Source: an uncultured Pelagibacteraceae bacterium
Lineage (GTDB): Bacteria > Pseudomonadota > Alphaproteobacteria > Pelagibacterales > Pelagibacteraceae
Assembly (NCBI GenBank): GCA_902588335.1
Contig: CACIOV010000014.1
Span: 1-17,039, forward strand
Reading direction: 5' to 3'
DNA length: 17,039 nucleotides
This document shows, piece after piece, positions 7,342 to 14,903 of the stretch. Numbering within the stretch: position 1 is the first letter of the stretch; every line of letters starts with the position of its first letter. The notes under the pieces were generated by a model. The model worked only from the letters and a program-made list of their open reading frames with translations, did not search any database and had not been told where the DNA came from. Both the position numbers and the translations under genes were made by a program.

Positions 7342-8789
7342 CAATTAAAATAATTTTTTACAGTGTCTAAAGCTTGGTAATTTATATCAATTTTATACCT
7401 TTTTTTAATGTAGTCATCATAAGTATTATATAATTCATTTGCTATTTTGATCTTAGCTAGATTTGAGTACTCTTTATATTCGTCAGAATTTTCATCAATA
7501 TTAACGCTTTCAATTTTATCAATATAAACTAAATAATTTTCAATGAAATTAATATCATTAATAACAAAGACTCTGTTTTCAGGAAAAGCATAAATCTCAT
7601 TAACAATTTCTTTTTTTAATATCTTATTATCATTTTTATTTGATAAACTAATTTTTTTAACATTTATATTTTCATTAATTGACAATTTATCAAAATCTGA
7701 CTTATTAAATTTGTCACTATTTAATTTACTTATTAAATTGGATAGATATTTTCTTTTTATATCTTTTTCTAAATTTAACAATATATCTTTTTTAACAGAA
7801 ACATCGTCAAAACTTTTTTGAATATTTTCAGTTTTAATAATTTCTATAATAAAATATTTTTCAACAATTTCTATTAAAGCAGTAGGTTCATCATTTTTAA
7901 GATTTAGAATATTTTTAATTAGATTTTTGGGAAAATTTTCAATATTTTTTGAATTTACTTCTTTTCCCGATTTATCAAAAGTGAATGTATTAATATTTTC
8001 CAAATTATATTTCTGTATGATGTGATCAAAATTTTTACCTTCTATTATTTTATCATCAATTTCATCAATTTTTTCAAAATACAAATTGGTATATTCGTCA
8101 TTACCAGTTAATTTTTTTGGATCTAATTCTAATAATCTTATTGATTTATGAGTCTCTATGTATTTATTTTTATTATTTTCAAAGTAAGATTTGATTTGAT
8201 CATCAGAAAGTTTTATTTTTTTTTTAAAAATATCATTTAAATTTATAAGTTGAACGTTTCTTTTTTGATTAACTTTATTGTAAGCATTGTTAACTGAAAA
8301 TTTAGGTGGAAAAATACCTCCTCCAATTAAATCAAATAATTGCCTTTTTGTTTCACTTTTATATAAATTATTTTCAAAATAAGAAGCTGTTATATTATTT
8401 TTTAATAAAAACTTTTCATATTCAAGCCTAGAAAATTTATTTTCTCTTTTGAAATTTTCTTGATATCTAATTATTTTAGCCAAAGAATCGTCAGATATTT
8501 TTATTCCGAAATGTTCTATTTCTTTTTCAATTAATTTTTCTCCAATATACTCTGAAAGTAAATTTTCCAGTTGGCTACTTGTAATTTTATTATTCTCTAT
8601 ATTAAATTCTTCTATAAAGTTTCCAAAATCTTCTATAGAATATTTTTCTTTATCTATTACTACTATAATATTTTTGCTACCTCCTTTGAATGTCCCTCCC
8701 ATACCCCAAAAAACGAAAGGAATAACAACTATACCCAAAAGTATTTTTGCGTAAATGGTGCTTGAAAATTTTCTTAATGATCCCAACAT
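7341..8789 (-). CDS. ppiD: Membrane-anchored SurA_N/PpiD-like periplasmic folding factor
   Basis: The 482-residue protein starts with a short basic tail and one hydrophobic helix (about residues 13-31, ending FVFWGMGG), typical of PpiD: an inner-membrane anchor with the rest in the periplasm. Residues about 40-190 resemble the SurA N-terminal chaperone domain. The middle region (about 205-320) is where the parvulin PPIC domain should lie, but I cannot find clear rotamase signature residues, so isomerase activity is doubtful. Length is shorter than the roughly 620 residues of E. coli PpiD. Position before trpE and divergent from tpiA matches the alphaproteobacterial ppiD locus. The stop overlaps the trpE start (TGATG), so ppiD is probably the first gene of the trp transcript. 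The family call is firm from N-terminus and context; the exact function is inferred. Confidence 0.75.
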   Translation of the reverse strand: MLGSLRKFSSTIYAKILLGIVVIPFVFWGMGGTFKGGSKNIIVVIDKEKYSIEDFGNFIEEFNIENNKITSSQLENLLSEYIGEKLIEKEIEHFGIKISDDSLAKIIRYQENFKRENKFSRLEYEKFLLKNNITASYFENNLYKSETKRQLFDLIGGGIFPPKFSVNNAYNKVNQKRNVQLINLNDIFKKKIKLSDDQIKSYFENNKNKYIETHKSIRLLELDPKKLTGNDEYTNLYFEKIDEIDDKIIEGKNFDHIIQKYNLENINTFTFDKSGKEVNSKNIENFPKNLIKNILNLKNDEPTALIEIVEKYFIIEIIKTENIQKSFDDVSVKKDILLNLEKDIKRKYLSNLISKLNSDKFNKSDFDKLSINENINVKKISLSNKNDNKILKKEIVNEIYAFPENRVFVINDINFIENYLVYIDKIESVNIDENSDEYKEYSNLAKIKIANELYNTYDDYIKKRYKIDINYQALDTVKNYFN

Positions 8790-8849
8790 TTTGATTAAAT
8801 TTATTTTATTGTTATATATTTAGATACTCTATAAATTAAATTTTAAATC
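8790..8849. promoter_or_regulatory. Divergent promoter region between ppiD and tpiA
   Basis: These 60 non-coding bases separate two head-to-head genes and must hold the start signals for both long transcripts. For tpiA (+) a plausible sigma-70 pair is TTGATT at 8791-8796 and TATATT at 8815-8820, with an 18-base spacer. That would put the transcript start near 8827, about 23 bases before the ATG. For ppiD (-) several AT-rich -10-like sequences exist but none stands out. No Shine-Dalgarno sequence is visible before either start. Promoter positions are inference in very AT-rich DNA. Confidence 0.4.
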
Positions 8850-9611
8850 ATGACAAATAAATTAAAATATTTTATTGGTAATTGGAAAATGTTTGGTGAT
8901 TTTGGCTCATTTAAAATCATCAATAAAATAAATCAATTTAGTTATAAATCCAAAAAACAAACTATTAAAAGAAAAATTATTTTATGTGTGCCAAGTACAT
9001 TAATACATTTTTTTAATCAAAAACTTAAATCAAAATTTATTTCTCTTGGAGTTCAAAATTGCCATTACCATCAAGGTTACGGACCATTTACTGGTTCAGT
9101 TAGTGCATTAATGTTAAAAAAAGCTGGTGCAGATTATATAATACTTGGACATTCCGAAAATAGATTTGAAGGAGAAACCAATAGTTTGATTAAAAAAAAA
9201 ATTATATCTGCTCTCAAACAAAAATTAAACATAATATTTTGTATTGGCGAGACACTTAAAGAAAAAAATAAAGGAAAGACTTTTACTATTCTTAGAAGTC
9301 AAATAAGAAGTTCGTTAAGTAAAAAATTTAATATGAACAAAATTATTTTGGCTTATGAACCCGTTTGGTCAATCGGAACTAATAAAATTCCTAGAATTGA
9401 TGAACTAAAAAAGAATATTGAATTTATTAAAACAAATTTTAAAAAAATTTTTAAAACCACAAAAACTCCAAAAGTTTTATATGGGGGCTCTGTTAATGCC
9501 AAAAACATAAAATTATTTTCTTCAGTACCTCAAATTGATGGATTTTTAATCGGAGGAGCATCACAATCTTCAAAAAAATTTATTGATATAATAATAAATT
9601 ACTATAAATAA
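8850..9611 (+). CDS. tpiA: Triose-phosphate isomerase TpiA
   Basis: TpiA interconverts dihydroxyacetone phosphate and glyceraldehyde 3-phosphate in glycolysis and gluconeogenesis. The 253-residue length is normal. All catalytic residues are present: Lys13 in GNWKM, His101 in GHSENR and Glu170 in AYEPVW. The phosphate-binding YGGSVN (211-216) and GFLIGGAS (231-238) are also intact. Two places differ from the commonest sequences: HSENR instead of HSERR, and loop 6 reading WSIGTNKIP rather than WAIGTGKTA. Both are compatible with activity. It leads the plus-strand run; secG follows after 5 bases. Confidence 0.95.
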   Translation: MTNKLKYFIGNWKMFGDFGSFKIINKINQFSYKSKKQTIKRKIILCVPSTLIHFFNQKLKSKFISLGVQNCHYHQGYGPFTGSVSALMLKKAGADYIILGHSENRFEGETNSLIKKKIISALKQKLNIIFCIGETLKEKNKGKTFTILRSQIRSSLSKKFNMNKIILAYEPVWSIGTNKIPRIDELKKNIEFIKTNFKKIFKTTKTPKVLYGGSVNAKNIKLFSSVPQIDGFLIGGASQSSKKFIDIIINYYK

Positions 9612-9616
9612 CAACC

Positions 9617-9919
9617 ATGGAAAATATTATTTTAATCTTTAATATAATTTTAGCCATCCTTCTAGTCGGTGTGGTGCTATTGCAAAAATCAGAAGGTGGA
9701 GCCTTAGGTTTAGGAGCTTCACAAGAAAGTTTTGTATCTTCTAGATCAGCAGGCAGCTTTTTGACTAAAACAACAGCAATAATAGCTACCTTGTTCATTA
9801 TTACCAGTATTTCACTAACAATTATGTCTAAAGAAAAAATTTCAAGCTCCTCAGTTTTAGAAAAAATAGAAGAAAAAGAAGATTCTTCTGAACCTGAAAT
9901 TCCAAAATCAGATCAATAA
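9617..9919 (+). CDS. secG: Preprotein translocase subunit SecG
   Basis: SecG is the small auxiliary subunit of the SecYEG export channel in the inner membrane. The 100-residue protein shows two hydrophobic helices (about 4-22 and 52-70) joined by the conserved QKSEGGALGLG loop (23-33) and the SRSAGSFLTKTTAI motif (42-55). A polar, glutamate- and serine-rich tail of 30 residues follows, as is common and variable in alphaproteobacterial SecG. Location between tpiA and pyrG is the conserved alphaproteobacterial arrangement. No Shine-Dalgarno sequence is visible before the ATG. Confidence 0.93.
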   Translation: MENIILIFNIILAILLVGVVLLQKSEGGALGLGASQESFVSSRSAGSFLTKTTAIIATLFIITSISLTIMSKEKISSSSVLEKIEEKEDSSEPEIPKSDQ

Positions 9920-9948
9920 TTTATCTTTAATTTTTTTTATAAATCAGA

Positions 9949-9954
9949 TATACT
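9949..9954 (+). promoter_or_regulatory. Possible -10 element of a pyrG promoter
   Basis: TATACT, a near-consensus -10 hexamer, lies in the 43-base gap between secG and pyrG. The predicted transcript start (about 9961) would fall one or two bases before the pyrG ATG at 9963, giving a nearly leaderless mRNA. The -35 region (about 9926-9931, TTTAAT) is poor, and a T8 run lies between the two elements. An internal promoter here is plausible because this is the largest gap in the plus-strand run, but it is unproven. Confidence 0.35.
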
Positions 9955-9962
9955 GTTCTTCC

Positions 9963-11588
9963 ATGGCGCGATATGTATTTGTCACTGGCGGCGTGGTATC
10001 ATCACTAGGTAAAGGGTTATCTTCTGCTTCTCTAGCGGCACTTCTACAATTAAGAGGTTTTAAAGTTAGAATAAGAAAACTCGATCCTTATTTAAATGTT
10101 GATCCTGGAACAATGAATCCTTTTCAACACGGGGAAGTTTTCGTTACTGATGATGGAGCAGAAACTGATCTAGACATAGGTCACTATGAAAGATTCACAG
10201 GAATTTCTGCTACTCAGTCTGACAATATAACAACAGGCGGAATTTATAGTGATATTATAAAAAAAGAAAGAAGAGGAGATTACTTAGGTGGAACCGTACA
10301 GGTTGTTCCACATGTTACAGATCGTATAAAAAGATTTATATCTCATAATGTTAAAAATGAAGATTTTATTATTTGTGAAATTGGTGGAACAGTTGGAGAT
10401 ATAGAAAGTTTACCTTTTCTTGAAGCAATTAGACAATTTTCAAACGATATAGGGAAAAAGAATAGTTTATTTATTCATTTGACTTTGGTTCCATATCTTA
10501 AAGCTTCAGGAGAACTTAAAACTAAACCAACGCAGCATTCAGTTAAAGAATTAAGAAGTTTGGGTATACAACCAGATATAATAATTTGTAGATCAGAAAG
10601 AGAAATTCCAAAAGCAGAAAGGAAAAAGATATCTCTATTTTGCAATGTTTCTATAGAGAATGTTATTGAAACTGTTGATGTGAAAACCATATATGAAGCA
10701 CCAATTAGTTTTCACAAAGAAAAATTTGATGAACGTGTACTGTCTTATTTTAATATTAAGAATAAAAAATCACCTAACCTTACTAAATGGAAAAATATTA
10801 CATCAAAGGTTTTAAATCCAAGACAGAATGTAAATATAGGTATTATAGGAAAATATGTTAATCTCAAAGATGCCTACAAATCTTTAGACGAAGCATTAAT
10901 TCATGGTGGAATATCTAACAATCTTAAAGTTAACCTTAAAAGAATAGATTCTGAGAATTTAAAACCTGAAAATATTAAACCATTGCTAAAAGATGTTTCA
11001 GGAGTTCTTATACCTGGTGGTTTTGGAAAAAGAGGAAGCGAAGGCAAAATTGCTGCCATAAAATATGCAAGATTGAACAATATACCTTTCTTTGGAATAT
11101 GTTTTGGTATGCAAATGGCTATTATTGAAGCTGCCAGAAATTTGCTTAATATTAAAAATGCTTCTACCAGTGAATTTGGAAACAATTGTACTCCAGTTGT
11201 GGGCTTAATTGAAGAATGGCAAAAAGGAAAAAAAAGAATAAAAGGAAGTGAGAAAAATTTGGGTGGAACTATGAGACTAGGTTTATATGATGCTATATTA
11301 AAAAATAATTCTTTAATATCTAAAATATATAGTGAAAGGAAAATTAAAGAAAGACACAGACATAGATACGAAGTAAATATTGAATATAAGAATGATTTTG
11401 AAAAAAAGGGTTTAATTTTTTCAGCTTTATCACCAGATGGTATGCTTCCTGAGATAATTGAATTAAAAAATCATCCATGGTTTGTTGGAGTTCAATTTCA
11501 TCCAGAGTTTAAATCGAGACCTTTTACTCCTCATCCATTGTTCTCATCATTTATAAAAGCAGCAGAAAAAAATAAGGTAAAAAATTAA
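9963..11588 (+). CDS. pyrG: CTP synthase PyrG
   Basis: PyrG aminates UTP to CTP using ATP and glutamine-derived ammonia. The 541-residue, two-domain protein is the normal bacterial form. The N-terminal amidoligase domain (about 1-265) carries the nucleotide loop SSLGKGLSSA (13-22), LDPYLNVDPGTMNPFQHGEV (40-59), the Mg-binding EIGGTVGDIES (139-149) and the UTP-binding KTKPTQHS (186-193). The C-terminal class I glutaminase domain has PGGFGKRG (351-358), the nucleophile Cys380 in GICFGMQ, and His513 and Glu515 in VQFHPEF. The stop overlaps the kdsA start as TAATG, so pyrG and kdsA are probably translated together. Confidence 0.97.
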   Translation: MARYVFVTGGVVSSLGKGLSSASLAALLQLRGFKVRIRKLDPYLNVDPGTMNPFQHGEVFVTDDGAETDLDIGHYERFTGISATQSDNITTGGIYSDIIKKERRGDYLGGTVQVVPHVTDRIKRFISHNVKNEDFIICEIGGTVGDIESLPFLEAIRQFSNDIGKKNSLFIHLTLVPYLKASGELKTKPTQHSVKELRSLGIQPDIIICRSEREIPKAERKKISLFCNVSIENVIETVDVKTIYEAPISFHKEKFDERVLSYFNIKNKKSPNLTKWKNITSKVLNPRQNVNIGIIGKYVNLKDAYKSLDEALIHGGISNNLKVNLKRIDSENLKPENIKPLLKDVSGVLIPGGFGKRGSEGKIAAIKYARLNNIPFFGICFGMQMAIIEAARNLLNIKNASTSEFGNNCTPVVGLIEEWQKGKKRIKGSEKNLGGTMRLGLYDAILKNNSLISKIYSERKIKERHRHRYEVNIEYKNDFEKKGLIFSALSPDGMLPEIIELKNHPWFVGVQFHPEFKSRPFTPHPLFSSFIKAAEKNKVKN

Positions 11589-12421
11589 TGGAAAACAAAT
11601 TAGTTAAATGTGGAAAATTAAGTATTTCAAATAATAGTCCATTCACCTTGATAGCTGGGCCTTGTCAATTAGAGAATGAAAAACATGCATTAAATGTTGC
11701 AACTGAGTTGAAAAAAATTACTGATAAACTTGGTGTAGGTTTAATTTATAAAACATCTTTTGATAAAGCTAATAGAACAAGCTTAAAAGGGAAAAGAGGA
11801 GCTGGTCTTGAAAATTCTCTACCAGTTTTTGATAAAATTCGAAAGGATTTACAAATACCAGTTTTAACTGACATACATACAGCAGAGCAATGTGAAATTG
11901 TTTCGAGTCACGTTGACGTTTTGCAGATACCAGCTTTTTTATGCAGACAGACTGATTTATTAATTGCAGCTGCTAAAACTGGAAAAATTATAAATGTTAA
12001 AAAGGGACAATTTTTAGCTCCTTGGGATATGGTTAATGTTACAAAAAAAATTGAAGATTCTGGAAATAAAAATATTTTGGTTACTGAAAGAGGAGCCAGC
12101 TTTGGTTACAACACACTAGTATCCGATATGAGATCATTGCCTATTATGGCTCAAAATGGTTACCCAGTAGTTTTTGATGCCACTCACTCAGTTCAGCAAC
12201 CTGGAGGAATGGGTGATAAAAGTGGAGGGCAAAGGGAGTTTGTTGAATATCTTGCTCGTGCTGCTATTGCTGTAGGTGTTGCAGCTATTTTTATGGAAAC
12301 ACATCCAGATCCAGATAATGCACCATCAGACGGACCAAATATGGTTCCAATATCAAAAATGCCAAGTTTGTTAAAGCAGCTGGTAGAGATTGATAAATTA
12401 ATAAAGAATGGCAAAAATTAA
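11588..12421 (+). CDS. kdsA: 3-deoxy-8-phosphooctulonate synthase KdsA, metal-dependent type
   Basis: KdsA condenses phosphoenolpyruvate with arabinose 5-phosphate to KDO-8-phosphate, the precursor of the inner-core sugar of lipopolysaccharide. The 277-residue length is normal. Visible motifs are AGPCQLE (23-29), KTSFDKANRTS (55-65), LPAFL-like IPAFLCRQTDL (114-124), NVKKGQF (136-142), ERGASFGY (167-174) and FDATHSVQ (196-203). Cys26 occupies the position that is Asn26 in the E. coli metal-free enzyme. Together with His200, Glu237 and Asp248 it makes the ligand set of the metal-dependent class (as in Aquifex). It starts on the last base of the pyrG stop and overlaps eno by 14 bases. Co-location of pyrG (CTP for CMP-KDO) and kdsA is functionally coherent. 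Confidence 0.96.
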   Translation: MENKLVKCGKLSISNNSPFTLIAGPCQLENEKHALNVATELKKITDKLGVGLIYKTSFDKANRTSLKGKRGAGLENSLPVFDKIRKDLQIPVLTDIHTAEQCEIVSSHVDVLQIPAFLCRQTDLLIAAAKTGKIINVKKGQFLAPWDMVNVTKKIEDSGNKNILVTERGASFGYNTLVSDMRSLPIMAQNGYPVVFDATHSVQQPGGMGDKSGGQREFVEYLARAAIAVGVAAIFMETHPDPDNAPSDGPNMVPISKMPSLLKQLVEIDKLIKNGKN

Positions 12422-13661
12422 AAAGATCAAAGGTCGACAGGTTTTTGATAGTAGAGGTAACCCAACAATAGAAACTGAAGTGTATTTAGATGATGGGGTT
12501 AAATCTTCCGCTATTGTTCCTTCAGGAGCATCCACAGGAACACATGAAGCTTTTGAATTAAGAGACGTTGGAAATAAAAGCTATTTAGGAAAAAGCGTCT
12601 TTAAAGCAATAGAAAAAGTAAACGGAGAAATATCCAAGGCACTTATTGGTTTGTCCGGAGATGATCAAAAAAAAATTGACAATACTTTAATTGAACTTGA
12701 TGGAACTAAGCAAAAAAAGAGATTAGGAGCAAACGCAATATTATCAGTGTCTTTAGCTTTAAGTAAAGTTTCAGCGATTTCAAAAAAAATACCCTTATAT
12801 AAAAATTTGGGAAATAAAAAAACACTACCATTGCCTTTAATGAATATCATCAATGGAGGAAAACACGCTAATAATTCATTAAGAATTCAAGAATTTATGA
12901 TAAGACCAGATAAAGCAAAAAATTTTAAAGAAGCCATCAATATGTGCTTTTTAGTAATAAAAAAATTGAAATCTATTATGAATCATAAAAATTATTCAAC
13001 AACTGTAGGAGATGAAGGAGGTTTTGCACCCTCTCTATCAAATAACGAAGAAGCCATTGAATTTATCTTAGAAGCAATAACCAAGTCAGGTTTTAAAACA
13101 GGTTCAGATATTTCTATTTGTCTTGATATAGCTGCCAATGAACTATTTAAGGATAAAAAATATTCTGTAAATTCATCTAAATTTATATCCTCAGAAAAAA
13201 CGATACAGTATTATTTAGATTTAATAAAAAAATATCCAATAAAATCTATAGAAGATCCGTTTGCCGAAGATGATTGGAATTCCTGGATCAATTTGACTAA
13301 AAATTTAAACAAAGAAACTCAAATAGTAGGTGACGATTTATTTGTTACGAATAAAGATCGCTTATCAAAAGGCATTAACTCAAGAGCTGCTAATGCAATA
13401 TTAATTAAACCAAATCAAATAGGAACTTTAACAGAAACAATAGAGGTTATTAATTTAGCCCACAAAAATGGTTATAAAACCATTATTTCACACAGATCTG
13501 GTGATTCAGAAGATACATTCATAGCTGATTTGGCCGTTGCAACAAATTCATCTCAAATCAAAACAGGCTCCCTAGCTCGATCAGAAAGAGTCGCTAAATA
13601 TAATCGTTTGTTATTAATAGAAGATGAACTTGGAAATTCTGCAAAAATGGCTAAAGTTTAA
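12408..13661 (+). CDS. eno: Enolase
   Basis: Enolase interconverts 2-phosphoglycerate and phosphoenolpyruvate. The 417 residues are slightly fewer than the usual 425-430. Key residues are present: the mobile loop SGASTGTHEA (39-48), the acid Glu203 in GDEGGFAP, metal ligands Asp240, Glu282 and Asp309, the base Lys334 in LIKPNQIGT, and SHRSGDSED (361-369). SHRSGD replaces the more common SHRSGE, a conservative change. The ATG lies 14 bases inside the kdsA 3' end, and the MAKIKKIKGRQVFDSRGNPT start matches the family exactly, so the overlap is real. The product, PEP, is the substrate of the preceding KdsA. Confidence 0.97.
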   Translation: MAKIKKIKGRQVFDSRGNPTIETEVYLDDGVKSSAIVPSGASTGTHEAFELRDVGNKSYLGKSVFKAIEKVNGEISKALIGLSGDDQKKIDNTLIELDGTKQKKRLGANAILSVSLALSKVSAISKKIPLYKNLGNKKTLPLPLMNIINGGKHANNSLRIQEFMIRPDKAKNFKEAINMCFLVIKKLKSIMNHKNYSTTVGDEGGFAPSLSNNEEAIEFILEAITKSGFKTGSDISICLDIAANELFKDKKYSVNSSKFISSEKTIQYYLDLIKKYPIKSIEDPFAEDDWNSWINLTKNLNKETQIVGDDLFVTNKDRLSKGINSRAANAILIKPNQIGTLTETIEVINLAHKNGYKTIISHRSGDSEDTFIADLAVATNSSQIKTGSLARSERVAKYNRLLLIEDELGNSAKMAKV

Positions 13662-13665
13662 ATAT

Positions 13666-13959
13666 ATGAGATTTATAGAAATAATTAATAGAAAAAAATT
13701 TACATTAATAAGTATATTTTTATGCCTTTACGTCATATTAAATCTATTCGATGGAGAAAGAGGACTTATCTCATATTTTGAAAAACAAGAAATAAAGAAA
13801 CATCTTTTACAGGAAAAAGAATTACTTGCAACACGCGTAGATAAGCTTGAAAAAAAAAATAGTTTATTAACTGACATCATAGATATAGATTATTTAGAGA
13901 CATTATATAGAAAAAAATTTATGATGGGCAAACCAAGCGAAAAAATTTACGTAAAATAA
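13666..13959 (+). CDS. ftsB: FtsB/DivIC-like septum formation initiator protein
   Basis: This small bitopic membrane protein has 97 residues from the ATG at 13666. An earlier in-frame ATG at 13624 would read 38 bases into the eno end and give an atypical 14-residue prefix, so the later start is preferred. It has a short basic N-terminus, one transmembrane helix (about 11-27), a charged coiled coil (about 38-68), and a DYLETLYRKKFMMGKPSEKI tail (75-94). This is the usual FtsB/DivIC design, in which the coiled coil pairs with FtsL and activates septal peptidoglycan synthesis. Position after eno is the alphaproteobacterial ftsB locus. Sequence conservation in this family is weak, so the call rests on architecture and context. 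Confidence 0.8.
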   Translation: MRFIEIINRKKFTLISIFLCLYVILNLFDGERGLISYFEKQEIKKHLLQEKELLATRVDKLEKKNSLLTDIIDIDYLETLYRKKFMMGKPSEKIYVK

Positions 13960-13964
13960 AAATA

Positions 13965-14903
13965 ATGAAACTTAGACATCCTGAAAAAGTTAATAATCCT
14001 ATTAATCCAATACAAAAGAAGCCAAACTGGATAAGATCTAGAATTTTAGATACTCAAAACTACTTTAGAACTAGAGAGATAATTAACAAAAAAAAACTCC
14101 ATACTGTTTGTCAGGAAGCTAGTTGTCCTAATATTTCTGAATGTTGGAGCAAAAGACATGCCACATTTATGATTATGGGAGATGTATGTACTAGAGCGTG
14201 TTCTTTCTGTAATGTTAAAACTGGAAAACCTACTTTTTTGGATCCATTGGAACCATCTAAAATTGCTCATGCTACAAAAGAGTTAAATTTAAAACATGTT
14301 GTGATTACATCAGTTGATAGAGATGATCTTAAAGACGGAGGAGCTGATCACTTTTCTAAAGTAATAATTGAAACAAGAAAAGTAAACGATAAAACAACAA
14401 TAGAAGTTTTAACACCTGATTTTTTAAGAAAAGGAGAAGCGTATAAAAAAGTTGTAAACGCTTACCCTGATGTTTTTAATCATAACATAGAAACAGTTCC
14501 TAGTTTGTATAGAAGAGTAAGACCGGGTTCTAGATATTTTGCATCTGTTAATTTATTAAAATCTGTTAAGGAAATAAATAAGAAAATATTTACTAAGTCA
14601 GGTATAATGTTAGGTCTTGGAGAAACTAAAGATGAGGTGTTGCAGGTAATGGATGATTTATTATCTGCAAATGTAGATTTCCTAACCATTGGTCAATATC
14701 TTCAACCTTCGGTAAAACATTATCCTTTAAAACGTTATGTCCATCCTGATGAATTCCAGAAATTTAAAGAAATAGCTTTATCAAAAGGTTTCTTAATTGT
14801 TGCCTCTTCACCTCTTACTAGATCTTCTTACCATGCTGATGAAGATTTTTCTGTAATGAAAAAATTGAGAGAAAAACAATCTCAATGCCATCTGCCTCAA
14901 TAA
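13965..14903 (+). CDS. lipA: Lipoyl synthase LipA
   Basis: LipA is a radical-SAM enzyme that inserts two sulfurs into protein-bound octanoyl groups, making the lipoyl cofactor of 2-oxoacid dehydrogenases and the glycine cleavage system. The 312-residue protein has both iron-sulfur sites: the auxiliary cluster cysteines C49, C54 and C60 (CQEASCPNISEC) and the radical-SAM triad C75, C79 and C82 (CTRACSFC). The C-terminal RSSYHAD motif supplies the serine ligand of the auxiliary cluster. DRDDLKDGGADHF is the conserved SAM-domain segment. It begins 5 bases after the ftsB-like stop. In many alphaproteobacteria the pyruvate dehydrogenase genes lie between these two; here they are absent. Confidence 0.97.
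   Translation: MKLRHPEKVNNPINPIQKKPNWIRSRILDTQNYFRTREIINKKKLHTVCQEASCPNISECWSKRHATFMIMGDVCTRACSFCNVKTGKPTFLDPLEPSKIAHATKELNLKHVVITSVDRDDLKDGGADHFSKVIIETRKVNDKTTIEVLTPDFLRKGEAYKKVVNAYPDVFNHNIETVPSLYRRVRPGSRYFASVNLLKSVKEINKKIFTKSGIMLGLGETKDEVLQVMDDLLSANVDFLTIGQYLQPSVKHYPLKRYVHPDEFQKFKEIALSKGFLIVASSPLTRSSYHADEDFSVMKKLREKQSQCHLPQ

Noticed and set aside
7342..7344. TTG at 7344 as trpE start
   Set aside because: The next codon is an ATG overlapping the ppiD stop as TGATG, a standard coupled start.
10475..11185. Minus-strand open frames within pyrG
   Set aside because: They are antisense to a fully conserved CTP synthase and have no recognisable start context or motif.
13624..13665. Upstream ATG at 13624 as ftsB-like start
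   Set aside because: It would overlap eno by 38 bases and add 14 residues before the usual short basic tail and membrane helix. The ATG at 13666 gives the normal architecture.
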